A DNA stretch of 37,950 bases from Candidatus Rifleibacteriota bacterium (GTDB taxonomy: Bacteria; Muiribacteriota; Ozemobacteria; Ozemobacterales; Ozemobacteraceae). The position numbers and the translations under genes are program-made. A model generated the notes under the pieces. It saw nothing but the letters and a program-made list of their open reading frames with translations. It had not been told where the DNA came from and searched no databases. Of the stretch, positions 24,859 through 31,753 are shown piece by piece (position 1 is the stretch's first letter; each line of letters opens with the position of its first letter). The stretch is from the NCBI GenBank assembly GCA_012517355.1, contig JAAYVD010000067.1, positions 1 to 37,950 of the forward strand, in the 5' to 3' direction.

Positions 24859-25062
24859 TCACGGGACGATTTCCCTGGGGTCGAGGCCAAGGTGCTTGCA
24901 GATTTCCCGTAGGAACTGGTCATCGTAGTCCTGGCCTTCGTGCACCGGAACCGGAGTCTTTCTCTGCCCGCGGTAAGCCATGTGGTGACTGCTTCCACTC
25001 CGATGGGCAACAAAGGTGACTCCAGCCCGTTTCAATCTCCGAATGAATTCCTTGATCTTCAT
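24859..25062 (-). CDS. hicA: HicA mRNA interferase toxin
   Basis: This 67-residue protein has the dsRBD-like HicA fold: KIKEFIRRLKRAGVTFVAHR, GSSHHMAYRG with the catalytic histidine, then a PVHEGQDYDDQFLREICKHLGL ending helix (given in part). HicA cleaves mRNA. Length and motif order are normal, so the toxin is probably intact. It is preceded by a HicB-like gene (32-bp gap) and followed by the HTH-type hicB. Confidence 0.85.
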   Translation of the reverse strand: MKIKEFIRRLKRAGVTFVAHRSGSSHHMAYRGQRKTPVPVHEGQDYDDQFLREICKHLGLDPREIVP

Positions 25063-25094
25063 TCAAACCCGTTCGGGGATGAAGGTCTTTCGCT

Positions 25095-25328
25095 TCAAAC
25101 CTGGACAGCCAGGTCCTTGGTCTTGAAATTGGTGGTAGGGAGAGGGGCTTCTTCAGCGATCATCAACCCATAGGCATCCCGGATGTTCTCTTCGAGCTCC
25201 TTCAGGGTTTCTCCCTGCGAGAAAACCCCCGGGATCTCCCGGATTCGCCCGACGTACCACTCTTCGTCCTTCCAGTATTCCAGGGTGAAATGCCGTTCCA
25301 AAGGTGCCTCCATCGCCATTTCTTTCAT
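25095..25328 (-). CDS. HicB-family short protein
   Basis: This 77-residue protein has a single HicB-like domain: FTLEYWKDEEWYVGRIREIP, GVFSQGETLKELEENIRDAY, then a short tail. It lacks a DNA-binding part. It precedes hicA on the same strand with a 32-bp gap, the order seen in single-domain hicB-hicA pairs (as also at 30.5-30.8 kb). Which of the two HicB proteins neutralises HicA here is open. Confidence 0.8.
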   Translation of the reverse strand: MKEMAMEAPLERHFTLEYWKDEEWYVGRIREIPGVFSQGETLKELEENIRDAYGLMIAEEAPLPTTNFKTKDLAVQV

Positions 25329-25354
25329 TTTACGACAGATCTTCCAGGCAAGAC

Positions 25355-25382
25355 AAGAGGGCCCCCTTGCGGGGGCCCTCTT
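25355..25382 (-). terminator. Hairpin terminator between the SLH porin and hicB-like gene
   Basis: A perfect 12-bp stem AAGAGGGCCCCC / GGGGGCCCTCTT with a TTGC/GCAA loop lies 26 bp past the stop of the SLH porin gene. On the minus strand the stem ends in CTCTT followed by GTCTTGCC, a poor U-run, but the stem is very strong. Confidence 0.75.
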
Positions 25383-25407
25383 CAGATCAGGACTTGGGGT
25401 CTACGAC

Positions 25408-27423
25408 TTAGAAGCGGCTGTAGAGCTCGGCCCAGAACATGTTGTAGTCGTAGTCGCCGGCGATCCCACGGCCAGCGTCGTAGCCACGGAAGGTGGCGGC
25501 GGCGCCGCCGAGGACGTTGCGACCAGCGGTGACCGCGTTGCCGTCCATGTCAAACATGGTGTAGCCCACGCGGATCCGGGTGTTTTCGGCCAGCTGATAG
25601 CGATATTCGAAGGTCAGGACGATCGCGGAGGGATCATTCGTGCCGAAGTTGTTCCACTGGTCATACACGGTGTTGGTCTTGGTGCGGCCAGCGACATTGC
25701 AGAAGTCGTTGAAGGAAGCGGGCATCCCGGCGAGGCCGTTGGCCATGCCATAGGCAACGCGGGAGGCGTCGTTGGAAACGGTGTCCTTCAGCTCATCCAG
25801 CCAGTCGCCGACGAGGCGGAAGTAGTGCTTGGTGTTCCGGGGGCGGTATTCGACCTGCAGCTTGAGGTCATACATGTTCATCAGACCGTTGCGGAAGTAC
25901 AGGTTGCCGCGGCTGATGTCTTCGTAGGGGGTCTCGATGCCGTCGTCGTAGCGACGATCGTTGTCGAGGCCGAGACCGCCGACGTTCTCGTCGGTGCCGA
26001 AGGTGTAAGCCAGTTTCGCAGCCCATTCCTTCTTGCTGTCCCACTTCACAGCGGCATGGCCCATCCAGCCCTGCATGTCGATGTTCTGGAAGTTGGTGGC
26101 GACGGTGCCGCCCTTGACGATGTCAGCTTCGTAGTTGGTGTAGGCGAAGCCGAGGTCGTAGTCCCAGTGACCGGACTTGCCGATGGGGCCCTTGGAACCG
26201 AATTCCACGTCCCACATCTGATCGGAAGACTGGCAGCCGGCGTTGGCAACGGCGTTGCCAGCGAGGGCGAGGGTGCCGAGCGTGGGGGCGGCGAAGGTAA
26301 CGGCGGTCAGACCCTGACCGGCATCACCGGAGATCCATTTGCCGGAGAGGAGGCGATTGTAGCGATTGGGCTCGTCCTGGCCGAAGAAGTTCAAGTACAG
26401 GTCGTGATCGCGATACTTGGTGCCGAGGGTGAGGGCCCAGACATCGCGCTCGGTGTTGATGGTCGCGTTGTCCTTGTAGGAGCCGATGTGGTCGTCATAG
26501 ATCACCATGACGCCGACGTCGACATCTCCGGAGCGCTTGTAGTATTTGGCAGCATCGACGTAGTCGCTCAGGACGAGGCTGTGGCCGGTCGCGTAGAAGT
26601 TGCGGCCGAAGGTGAAGTCGCCACCGAAGCGGAACATGTCTTTGATGTGCAAGTAGGCGAGGTCGATGTCATTACCGGCGCCACCGAAGTTCTCGCTGCC
26701 ACCGATCAAGCCATTGTTCCAGAGGGAAGTGGCGTTGGTGTCAGCGAAGGGGCCGGTCTTGCCGCGCTCGACCATGTGCCAGCGGGCCACAGCGGTGATG
26801 TTCTCGTCGATGTTGGCCTTGAACTGGAACCGGAGCTGGGTGGTGGTCTCAGCATTGTTGTAGTTGCCGGTGACGGCGCGAGGATTGTTCCAGGGAGCGC
26901 CGCTGAAGACGTTCCAGTCACGGTTGTGGATCATGGAGGTGTGGCGAACGAGCATGTCGCCGGAGAGCTTGACCTTCTCCATGCCGCCCTTGGCCATGTA
27001 GTCCTTGATGCCCTCGACATCCTTCTTCAGGGTGCTGACATCTTCCTTCACGACCTGCATGTCGTCTTCGAGAGCGGTGACCTTCACGCCGAGCAGAGCG
27101 AGCTCGTCGGCGAACTCGACGGTCAGTTTCTCGAGGGTCTGGAGGTCGGACTTGGTGACCAGGTTGGTCCCGATGCCCTTTTCCATCATCTGCTCGACGT
27201 TGGCGAGCATCTTGGCAACGACCATGGCGAAGGCATAGCGGGTGACGGACTTGTCGCCCTTGTAGGTGCCATCAGGATAGCCCATCAGGATGCCCTTGGC
27301 GGCCAGGGTGTTGACCGCATCATAGGCCCAGTGGCTGAGAGGAACGTCGGAGAACGGATTGGCGCTGGCGGCCACGGTGGTGAACAGCATGGCGGCGATC
27401 AGCAGGATAGAGAAACGCTTCAT
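25408..27423 (-). CDS. SLH-domain outer-membrane porin-like protein
   Basis: This 671-residue protein has a signal peptide (FSILLIAAMLFTTVAASA), then one SLH domain (about 22-80: FSDVPLSHWAYDAVNTLAAK, GYPDGTYKGDKSVTRYAFA), a coiled coil (about 90-140: VTALEDDMQVVKEDVSTLKK) and a long beta barrel of alternating aromatic strands ending in YSRF. SLH porins (Slp/Omp-alpha-beta type) anchor the outer membrane to the cell wall of diderms that lack the usual tethers. Codon use is less GC-extreme than neighbours, as is usual for a highly expressed gene. AAGGGGG precedes the ATG; a consensus promoter and long leader lie upstream. Confidence 0.87.
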   Translation of the reverse strand: MKRFSILLIAAMLFTTVAASANPFSDVPLSHWAYDAVNTLAAKGILMGYPDGTYKGDKSVTRYAFAMVVAKMLANVEQMMEKGIGTNLVTKSDLQTLEKLTVEFADELALLGVKVTALEDDMQVVKEDVSTLKKDVEGIKDYMAKGGMEKVKLSGDMLVRHTSMIHNRDWNVFSGAPWNNPRAVTGNYNNAETTTQLRFQFKANIDENITAVARWHMVERGKTGPFADTNATSLWNNGLIGGSENFGGAGNDIDLAYLHIKDMFRFGGDFTFGRNFYATGHSLVLSDYVDAAKYYKRSGDVDVGVMVIYDDHIGSYKDNATINTERDVWALTLGTKYRDHDLYLNFFGQDEPNRYNRLLSGKWISGDAGQGLTAVTFAAPTLGTLALAGNAVANAGCQSSDQMWDVEFGSKGPIGKSGHWDYDLGFAYTNYEADIVKGGTVATNFQNIDMQGWMGHAAVKWDSKKEWAAKLAYTFGTDENVGGLGLDNDRRYDDGIETPYEDISRGNLYFRNGLMNMYDLKLQVEYRPRNTKHYFRLVGDWLDELKDTVSNDASRVAYGMANGLAGMPASFNDFCNVAGRTKTNTVYDQWNNFGTNDPSAIVLTFEYRYQLAENTRIRVGYTMFDMDGNAVTAGRNVLGGAAATFRGYDAGRGIAGDYDYNMFWAELYSRF

Positions 27424-27680
27424 GAAATTTCCCCCTTCAGGTATTTTTGGTTGAGATTTTTGGATGTTTTGGGGGGCTCTGTCGGTTCTCTGCCTTCGAA
27501 GTTCTTCGGTTCCACTGAAGTGTCCACGTTTCCTTTAGCTTTCCCTTACGAACTCTTCGGACTTCGGACCTCGGGAGACCTCCCCGGTGAGGCTTCGGCT
27601 CATCTGGCTTGGGCTACCTTTAAGGTTTCCACCTCCTTTCGTCGTACCCAGGCGATGCGATAAAACTGCTTAGACCTCGG
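27424..27680 (-). promoter_or_regulatory. Long (~255 nt) structured 5' leader of the SLH porin mRNA
   Basis: Between the promoter and the ATG the transcript would contain several short inverted repeats: AGGT-GGAA-ACCT, ACCTTAAAGGT, GGGAGGTCTCCC, and two CCGAAGTCCGAAG-type repeats. No known riboswitch consensus fits by eye. It could be a regulatory or stabilising leader. Confidence 0.4.
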
Positions 27681-27686
27681 GGCAAG

Positions 27687-27715
27687 AGTATATTGGAGCA
27701 TCCATTCAAAGTCAA
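27687..27715 (-). promoter_or_regulatory. Strong sigma70-type promoter of the SLH porin gene
   Basis: On the minus strand TTGACT (27715-27710) and TATACT (27692-27687) are spaced by exactly 17 bp. This is the best promoter in the window and fits a highly expressed porin. The start would be near 27680. Confidence 0.8.
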
Positions 27716-27862
27716 GAATTTTTTATCGGGCCGGCCGAGCCCCCACGAACGGGCCAGCCAAGCCATTTTGCACATGCCAAGAAAATCTGTCATGTCCGAT
27801 CCGGTACAAATTTCTCCACACTGGCAGCAACCATCTTCGCCGGCGACCCATTCTTCAGTCTT

Positions 27863-27959
27863 GCAATTCCGGGGACATGATACGGAATTCCGGGGAATTC
27901 CGAGTTCCGGGGACATGATACGGAACTCCGCGGAGTTCCGTATCATGTCCCCGGAACTC
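27863..27959. repeat. Palindromic element PE, copy A (half-copy plus full palindrome)
   Basis: A 58-bp perfect palindrome occupies 27902-27959; each 28-bp arm contains CCGGGGACATGATACGG. Directly left (27863-27901) is a broken copy that matches the left arm and centre of copy B (GCAATTCC... form). The palindrome overlaps the 3' end of the YqgF-like gene and supplies its stop codon. The gap 27716-27862 holds nothing recognisable. Confidence 0.95.
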
Positions 27960-28410
27960 CCCGTATCTCTGTTGCCAGGCCGTTGGTGCGGAGGTAGCGC
28001 TCGGCGATGATCACTGCGGCGTAGTCGTCGACCGGGCGGGGCGGCAGTTGCAGGCCCAGCGGCACCAGCCGCCACAGGCCGGTGGGCGGGTGGTCGGCGA
28101 AGTAGCGGCGCCGGGCTTCCTCGGTCGTCTTGTACTCGTCGCCGATCCGCACCGGCAACTCGACCTGCAGGTCGCGCAGCACCTTCATGACCAGGGCGCC
28201 GGCGGTTCCGGCCCCCATCACCATGATCTCGGGCCGCCGCTCGGCGATGACCCGCTTGACCACGCGATGAAACTCGGATACAAAGGCGATCCCCTGCTCG
28301 TGCACCCGCAGGTCGTACCCGACCACGGCCCACCCGATCTTGTCCGTACCAGGATCGACGGCCAGGACCACAGGCGCGGGCACGGGAACGGGGACGGGCA
28401 CGTCGGCCAT
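27943..28410 (-). CDS. YqgF/RuvX-like RNase H-fold protein, copy 1
   Basis: This 155-residue protein has an RNase H-like fold: VVLAVDPGTDKIGWAVVGYD (first catalytic Asp), a middle EIMVMGAGTAGALVMKVL with RIGDEYKTTEEARRRYF, and a final PVDDYAAVIIAERYL carrying the last acidic residue. It resembles YqgF/RuvX-type putative nucleases (pre-16S rRNA processing or resolvase-like), though neither role is established for this branch. The last residues (VPGT-stop) are encoded by palindrome copy A. A TTGACA hexamer at 28470-28465 lies upstream. The gene and 126 bp of upstream DNA are duplicated at 30930-31465. Confidence 0.75.
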   Translation of the reverse strand: MADVPVPVPVPAPVVLAVDPGTDKIGWAVVGYDLRVHEQGIAFVSEFHRVVKRVIAERRPEIMVMGAGTAGALVMKVLRDLQVELPVRIGDEYKTTEEARRRYFADHPPTGLWRLVPLGLQLPPRPVDDYAAVIIAERYLRTNGLATEIRGVPGT

Positions 28411-28506
28411 GTCAGGGATGATCCTCCACTACCAGACGAATCTGTTTCCAAAACGGTACATGGTTGTCAATGAACCAGAGATCCTCTCTCCCAGTATCGG
28501 CACCCC
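27971..28506. repeat. Segmental duplication, left copy of YqgF block
   Basis: These 536 bp match 30930-31465 with few substitutions and no indels (constant offset of 2959 bp). The block begins 11 bp after palindrome A and ends at the CAGTATCGGCACCCC boundary upstream of the YqgF start. Beyond that point the two copies carry different genes. Confidence 0.92.
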
Positions 28507-28536
28507 TGCCAGGCCCCATTAGAAGTTCTTGTCCTA

Positions 28537-28917
28537 TCAGGGGCGGCCCTCAGGCTGATTGAGGCCCCGCCGCCGTACTCGGAGTCCTGATCCAGACACC
28601 ACCGTAAATGACCCAGCCAGCTCACGGGAATGGTCCGCGATGCACATCTGGAAAACCCGGACCTTTTCGACCATGGCCAACCCTCCCAACCGGACCAAAA
28701 TTACCCCTGCGGCAACCATCCGTTTCCGAAAAACCAGTTCTCCAAAATCCTTGTCAGCGGTGACAAGGATCAGCCCTTCCGCATTGGCCCGATTCAACAC
28801 TTCTTCGTCCACCAACCCCGGTTCGGTCTCGACAACACACCGGACCGGATACCCCAGGGAGCGAAGGGCCTCCGCCAAAGGTTGGTCGACGCTTTCATCG
28901 ACAAAAAAGCCGATCAC
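28537..28917 (-). CDS. DUF5615 PIN-like toxin
   Basis: This 126-residue protein has GFFVDESVDQPLAEALRSLG at the start (first acidic residues), LNRANAEGLILVTADKDFGE in the middle and VILVRLGG later, the pattern of Mut7-C/DUF5615 PIN-like ribonucleases. Such genes pair with DUF433 antitoxins. The start overlaps the DUF433 stop by four bases (28914-28917). The C-terminal ~20 residues (SGSGLRVRRRGLNQPEGRP) look atypical and might result from the nearby recombination junction. Confidence 0.82.
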   Translation of the reverse strand: MIGFFVDESVDQPLAEALRSLGYPVRCVVETEPGLVDEEVLNRANAEGLILVTADKDFGELVFRKRMVAAGVILVRLGGLAMVEKVRVFQMCIADHSRELAGSFTVVSGSGLRVRRRGLNQPEGRP

Positions 28918-29147
28918 GCCGTCTTCCGAACCGGGTAAACAACGTCCGCACGCATGGCTTCCGCCGCAAATTGAAGGGCTGCCAGGATTCCTTCACGGGT
29001 CAACCTCGGGTGAGCCGCCAGGAGATCTTCGATGGTCTCACCTGCACCTAGTTTTTCGAGAATCAGTTCAACCGTGATCCTGGTGCCAGCAATGACAGGT
29101 TTTCCCATCATGATGCCCGGGTCGGAAACGATAATTGGCTGGTTCAT
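28914..29147 (-). CDS. DUF433 antitoxin, copy 1
   Basis: This 77-residue protein contains the DUF433 pattern IMMGKPVIAGTRITVELILE, then GETIEDLLAAHPRLTREGI, a winged-helix-like DNA-binding domain found in antitoxins. It is coupled with the DUF5615 toxin gene by an ATGA overlap. GGAGGG precedes the ATG. A second copy at 31881-32093 shares the first two thirds nearly identically and has a different tail. Confidence 0.82.
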   Translation of the reverse strand: MNQPIIVSDPGIMMGKPVIAGTRITVELILEKLGAGETIEDLLAAHPRLTREGILAALQFAAEAMRADVVYPVRKTA

Positions 29148-29169
29148 ACAACCCTCCGAAACGGGTGTT

Positions 29170-29415
29170 TCATTTTCCTAAGCCGAAACGGCCCTTTCCA
29201 AGATGTGGTCCACAGACAACACCATCGTGACACTCGGCAAAATCAACCGGGCCTTCGATCTGGATGCCAGCAACCTTTTCGAGAAACCCAGGTTTCTTTC
29301 CTTCACGCTTCGCCCGGACGATGTTCTTTATCACTTCATAGATCTTCTTCAAATCGGAATCTTCAAGGCCTTCCAGAGCTTTGAGCACCCTCTGCCTGGT
29401 CGTCACGGCGTTCAC
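29170..29415 (-). CDS. Small antitoxin-like protein, possibly frameshifted at the end
   Basis: This is an 81-residue frame: TTRQRVLKALEGLEDSDLKK, IYEVIKNIVRAKREGKKPGF, then a tail FAECHDGVVCGPHLGKGRFG. The helical Lys/Glu-rich first part resembles small antitoxins of VapB/RelB type, but I cannot name a family. After PVDFAE an alternative frame would read VTMVLSVDHILERAVSA-stop, which looks more protein-like, so a small frameshift is possible. This gene is absent from the second module, where DUF433 is separated from mobB by only about 50 bp. Confidence 0.4.
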   Translation of the reverse strand: MNAVTTRQRVLKALEGLEDSDLKKIYEVIKNIVRAKREGKKPGFLEKVAGIQIEGPVDFAECHDGVVCGPHLGKGRFGLGK

Positions 29416-29490
29416 CTCCTGAACAACGGGCCCAGATGGTCAGCTGGCTCAGATAACCGCTTGGCCCCTCGTTTTCTCCATTATCCCAGA

Positions 29491-29961
29491 TCAGGAACGG
29501 GGGGGCAAGGTGGCGAGGAGGGTGCGAACGCTGGCCAGCAGGTCTTCCGAAGCCTCGGGGCGGGGGGGAAGGGAGAGCAGGATCTGCCCCGCGACGGCGC
29601 CGGGGGGCAGGTCGCCGAGCAGGATGGTGGGAAGGTCAGCCTCGCGGGCTCCTTCCACGATGACCAGGTCGACCTTCCCGGCGAAGAAGCCAACCACCTC
29701 GTCGAGGCCGAAGGCCGGATCGCGCAAAAATGCTTCGGCATACCCGGGCGACAGACCGACGCTGGCCACCGCCCCCGCGGCGAAGTGCAAAGCGGTGTCC
29801 TTCGCTGTTTGCGGAGGGCTCATGGATGTGCGGGAATGTTTGACGACGGCAACGGACCAACCGGTACAAATCCGGACAAGCGCATCGATGAACGTGGTCT
29901 TCCCCGACCCCGACCGCCCGAGAACGCGAACCACCCGCGTGACACGGGAAGCGTCAGCCAT
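29491..29961 (-). CDS. mobB: MobB, molybdopterin-guanine dinucleotide biosynthesis adaptor, copy 1
   Basis: This 156-residue GTP-binding protein has the P-loop RVLGRSGSGKTTFIDALV, then AVVKHSRTSM and DLVIVEGAREADLPTI. MobB assists MobA in adding GMP to molybdopterin or delivers the cofactor. The ATG at 29961 overlaps the stop of a small remnant frame (TAATG), the same arrangement as in the second copy. This copy has a normal N-terminus (MADASRVTRVVRVLG). Neighbouring MOSC and MoaC sequences also belong to molybdenum cofactor metabolism. Confidence 0.85.
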   Translation of the reverse strand: MADASRVTRVVRVLGRSGSGKTTFIDALVRICTGWSVAVVKHSRTSMSPPQTAKDTALHFAAGAVASVGLSPGYAEAFLRDPAFGLDEVVGFFAGKVDLVIVEGAREADLPTILLGDLPPGAVAGQILLSLPPRPEASEDLLASVRTLLATLPPRS

Positions 29962-30050
29962 TACGACTTGGAAGCCATCCACCCCAGCCTGGCAAACAAC
30001 CCCGGACTCACATGGCAAATGGCCTCGAGGATGGGCGGTTTGGCGGTCAT
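29961..30050 (-). pseudogene. Remnant joining start of MNT gene to end of HEPN gene
   Basis: The 29-codon frame starts MTAKPPILEAI, matching the first residues of the nucleotidyltransferase at 33413 (VTTKPPILEAI). It then continues HVSPGLFARLGWMASKS, matching the last residues of the HEPN protein ending at 32683 (RLNPGLFSRPGWMTTQS). The intact pair in the second module has the 17-bp direct repeat TCCTCGAGGCCATCCAC at both positions. The remnant therefore results from deletion of about 600 bp between them. Confidence 0.85.
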
Positions 30051-30351
30051 GGCCGATTCCCCGACTGGGCCGGGGAGGCCGCAGGGACGGGGATGGCCAG
30101 CAGGGGGTCGCCGGTGCGCAGGCGGCCGCCGGCCAGCACGCGGCCGAAGATGCCTTCGCGGGGCATGACGCAGTCGCCGGCCTGGTGATAGACGGCGCAC
30201 CGGGTGTGGCATTCCTTGCCGATCTGGGTGACCTCGAGCACGACCCCCTCGCCGCCGAACAGCAGCGTGCCGAGCGGCAGTTCGAACAACCGGATGCCCG
30301 ACGTGGCCACGTTCTCGGCGAACGAGCCGAAATCGACCGAGAGGCCCTTGT
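30047..30351 (-). pseudogene. Truncated MOSC domain, 3' remnant of a MoaC-MOSC gene
   Basis: About 100 residues (KGLSVDFGSFAENVATSGI through GGRLRTGDPLLAIP) are nearly identical to the C-terminal MOSC part of the MoaC-MOSC protein encoded at 33410-34354. The similarity ends exactly at palindrome B, which has replaced MoaC and the first part of MOSC. An open frame continues through the palindrome (reading NSGDMIRNS and EFRIMSPEL) to about 30472, so a hybrid peptide could be made, but no function is expected. Confidence 0.85.
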
Positions 30352-30425
30352 GCAATTCCGGGGACATGATACGGAATTCCGGGGAATTCCGTATCATGTC
30401 CCCGGAATTGCGCCCCGGAATTGCG
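30352..30425. repeat. Palindromic element PE, copy B
   Basis: Two 29-bp arms (30352-30380 and 30383-30411) with a GG centre contain CCGGGGACATGATACGG and its complement. A further broken arm end (CCCCGGAATTGCG) lies at about 30413-30425. The element forms the boundary of the truncated MOSC sequence. Confidence 0.95.
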
Positions 30426-30468
30426 AATTTGCCGCACATCCCGCCACCGGCTTTCCCTTTTCCCAAGC

Positions 30469-30648
30469 TCACTCACCGAGAAGATCACGGAGGATTTTCC
30501 GGGCCAACCGCTCGTCGATCTCGGCATGCCGCGGCACCGGCTGGGCTACCCCCGTCTTCGGGTTCCGGTATCAATCGTGTTTTCCACCATGGCGGACGAG
30601 CCTGGCACCACCATCGGTCAGTCGCTTGACCAGCTCCCGACGCTTCAT
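30469..30648 (-). pseudogene. hicA: hicA with an internal stop codon
   Basis: The frame begins KRRELVKRLTDGGARLVRHG and GKHD, then meets TGA at 30573-30571 where HicA proteins normally have Trp (D-W-Y). It continues in the same frame as YRNPKTGVAQPVPRHAEIDE and ARKILRDLLGE to a TGA at 30469. The reconstructed length (59 residues) is normal for HicA, so this looks like a single TGG-to-TGA nonsense change in a recently active toxin. Its start overlaps the stop of the hicB-like gene (ATGA). Confidence 0.8.
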
Positions 30649-30830
30649 GCCACTTTCAGGAGGGCTTTCTTCCTGATGCCGGGAATCTCCCCCGAAACCA
30701 GATCTTTGTAGAGGTCCCGGAGATGGTCTTTGAGATCCTCGAGCGATTCGCCCTGGGTCTGGTAATCGGGATAGTCTTCGAAATACCCCACCCAGAACTT
30801 CTCCTCTTTCCAAAACACATACTTCGCCAT
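30645..30830 (-). CDS. hicB: HicB-like antitoxin paired with a broken hicA
   Basis: This 61-residue protein has the single-domain HicB pattern: KYVFWKEEKFWVGYFEDYPD, then TQGESLEDLKDHLRDLYKDL. The ATG at 30830 or the one codon earlier can serve as start; AAGGG lies upstream. The downstream hicA is interrupted by a stop, so the antitoxin would be an orphan. The gene lies between the two duplicated modules, bounded by palindromes B and C. Confidence 0.75.
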   Translation of the reverse strand: MAKYVFWKEEKFWVGYFEDYPDYQTQGESLEDLKDHLRDLYKDLVSGEIPGIRKKALLKVA

Positions 30831-30851
30831 CATAAACCCTTCTCCTCAGCG

Positions 30852-30928
30852 GAATTCCGGGGACATGATACGGAATTCCGAGGAATTCCGTATCATGTCC
30901 CCGGAATTCATCATGTCCCCGGAATTCG
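30852..30928. repeat. Palindromic element PE, copy C
   Basis: A 58-bp palindrome (30852-30909) with a GA centre has arms containing CCGGGGACATGATACGG, followed by a broken arm ATCATGTCCCCGGAATTC (30911-30928). As with copy A, it abuts and supplies the stop codon of the YqgF-like gene. Confidence 0.95.
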
Positions 30929-31369
30929 CGTTGCCAGGCCGTTGGTGCGCAGGTAGCGTTCGGCGATGATCACGGCGGCGTAGTCGTCGACCGGGCGGGG
31001 CGGCAGTTGCAGGCCCAGTGGCACCAGCCGCCACAGGCCGGTGGGCGGGTGGTCGGCGAAGTAGCGGCGCCGCGCCTCCTCGGTCGTCTTGTACTCGTCC
31101 CCGATCCGCACCGGCAACTCGACCTGCAGGTCGCACAGCACCTTCATGACCAGGGCGCCCGCCGTGCCGGCACCCATCACCATGATCTCGGGCCGCCGCT
31201 CGGCGATGACCCGCTTGACCACCCGATGGAACTCGGACACGAAGGCGATCCCCTGTTCGTGCACCCGCAAGTCATAACCGACCACGGCCCACCCGATCTT
31301 GTCCGTGCCAGGATCGACGGCCAGGACCACAGGCGCGGGCACGGGAATGGGATCGGGGACGTCGGCCAT
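30911..31369 (-). CDS. YqgF/RuvX-like RNase H-fold protein, copy 2
   Basis: This 152-residue protein is nearly identical to the one encoded at 27943-28410; the differences I see are a few residues (PDPIPVPAP versus PVPVPVPAP, VLCDLQ versus VLRDLQ) and the last residues. The acidic RNase H-type residues are kept, so both copies may be active. The end (RIPGT-stop) is read from the broken arm of palindrome C. The shared upstream block contains TTGACA at 31429-31424. Confidence 0.75.
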   Translation of the reverse strand: MADVPDPIPVPAPVVLAVDPGTDKIGWAVVGYDLRVHEQGIAFVSEFHRVVKRVIAERRPEIMVMGAGTAGALVMKVLCDLQVELPVRIGDEYKTTEEARRRYFADHPPTGLWRLVPLGLQLPPRPVDDYAAVIIAERYLRTNGLATRIPGT

Positions 31370-31465
31370 GTCAGGGATGATCCTCCACTACCAGACGAAT
31401 CTGTTTCCAAAACGGTACATGGTTGTCAATGAACCAGAGATCCTCTCTCCCAGTATCGGCACCCC
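30930..31465. repeat. Segmental duplication, right copy of YqgF block
   Basis: This is the partner of 27971-28506 at a constant offset of 2959 bp. It begins two bases after the broken arm of palindrome C and ends at the same CAGTATCGGCACCCC boundary. Confidence 0.92.
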
Positions 31466-31477
31466 ATCCCTGGGGAA

Positions 31478-31753
31478 TTAGCCCTCAGGGGGAGGAACCT
31501 TTGATTTAAGCGGATATTTCTCCGGATTCACCAAATTGTCCAATTCGAGATCGATGTCAAGCTCAGGCCAATACAGATGGTCGCCGTGGAGAACCTGGAC
31601 GTTCTGCACCGCCCCGATGGTCTGGTTCCGGAAATATGGAAACTCCTCGAAATCGAGGAAAAACTCCTGATCCCGGACCAGCAACCAAAGGCCGAACCGG
31701 GAAATAGCCTCAACGCTGGCCGAAGTGCTTATGCCAAGCTTTGATGATCTCAT
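31478..31753 (-). CDS. DUF2442-like protein
   Basis: This is a 91-residue protein: STSASVEAISRFGLWLLVRD, QEFFLDFEEFPYFRNQTIGA, then YWPELDIDLELDNLVNPEKYP. The WPxLDxDL motif is characteristic of DUF2442-type proteins, which are frequently found next to DUF4160 genes in toxin-antitoxin-like pairs. The ATG at 31753 has GGAGGAG just upstream and overlaps the end of the broken DUF4160 gene. It occupies the position that the DUF5615 toxin holds in module 1. Confidence 0.7.
   Translation of the reverse strand: MRSSKLGISTSASVEAISRFGLWLLVRDQEFFLDFEEFPYFRNQTIGAVQNVQVLHGDHLYWPELDIDLELDNLVNPEKYPLKSKVPPPEG

Noticed and set aside
25183-27663. Long plus-strand frame opposite the SLH porin
   Set aside because: Composition mirrors the porin codons; the minus strand has a signal peptide, SLH domain, ribosome site and promoter.
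27424-27680. c-di-GMP or c-di-AMP riboswitch in the SLH porin leader
   Set aside because: Some short segments looked similar, but the conserved core sequences of those classes are absent.
30569-30573. TGA in hicA as a selenocysteine codon
   Set aside because: HicA has no selenocysteine biology, the position is normally Trp, and no SECIS-like structure is evident; simple nonsense mutation is more likely.
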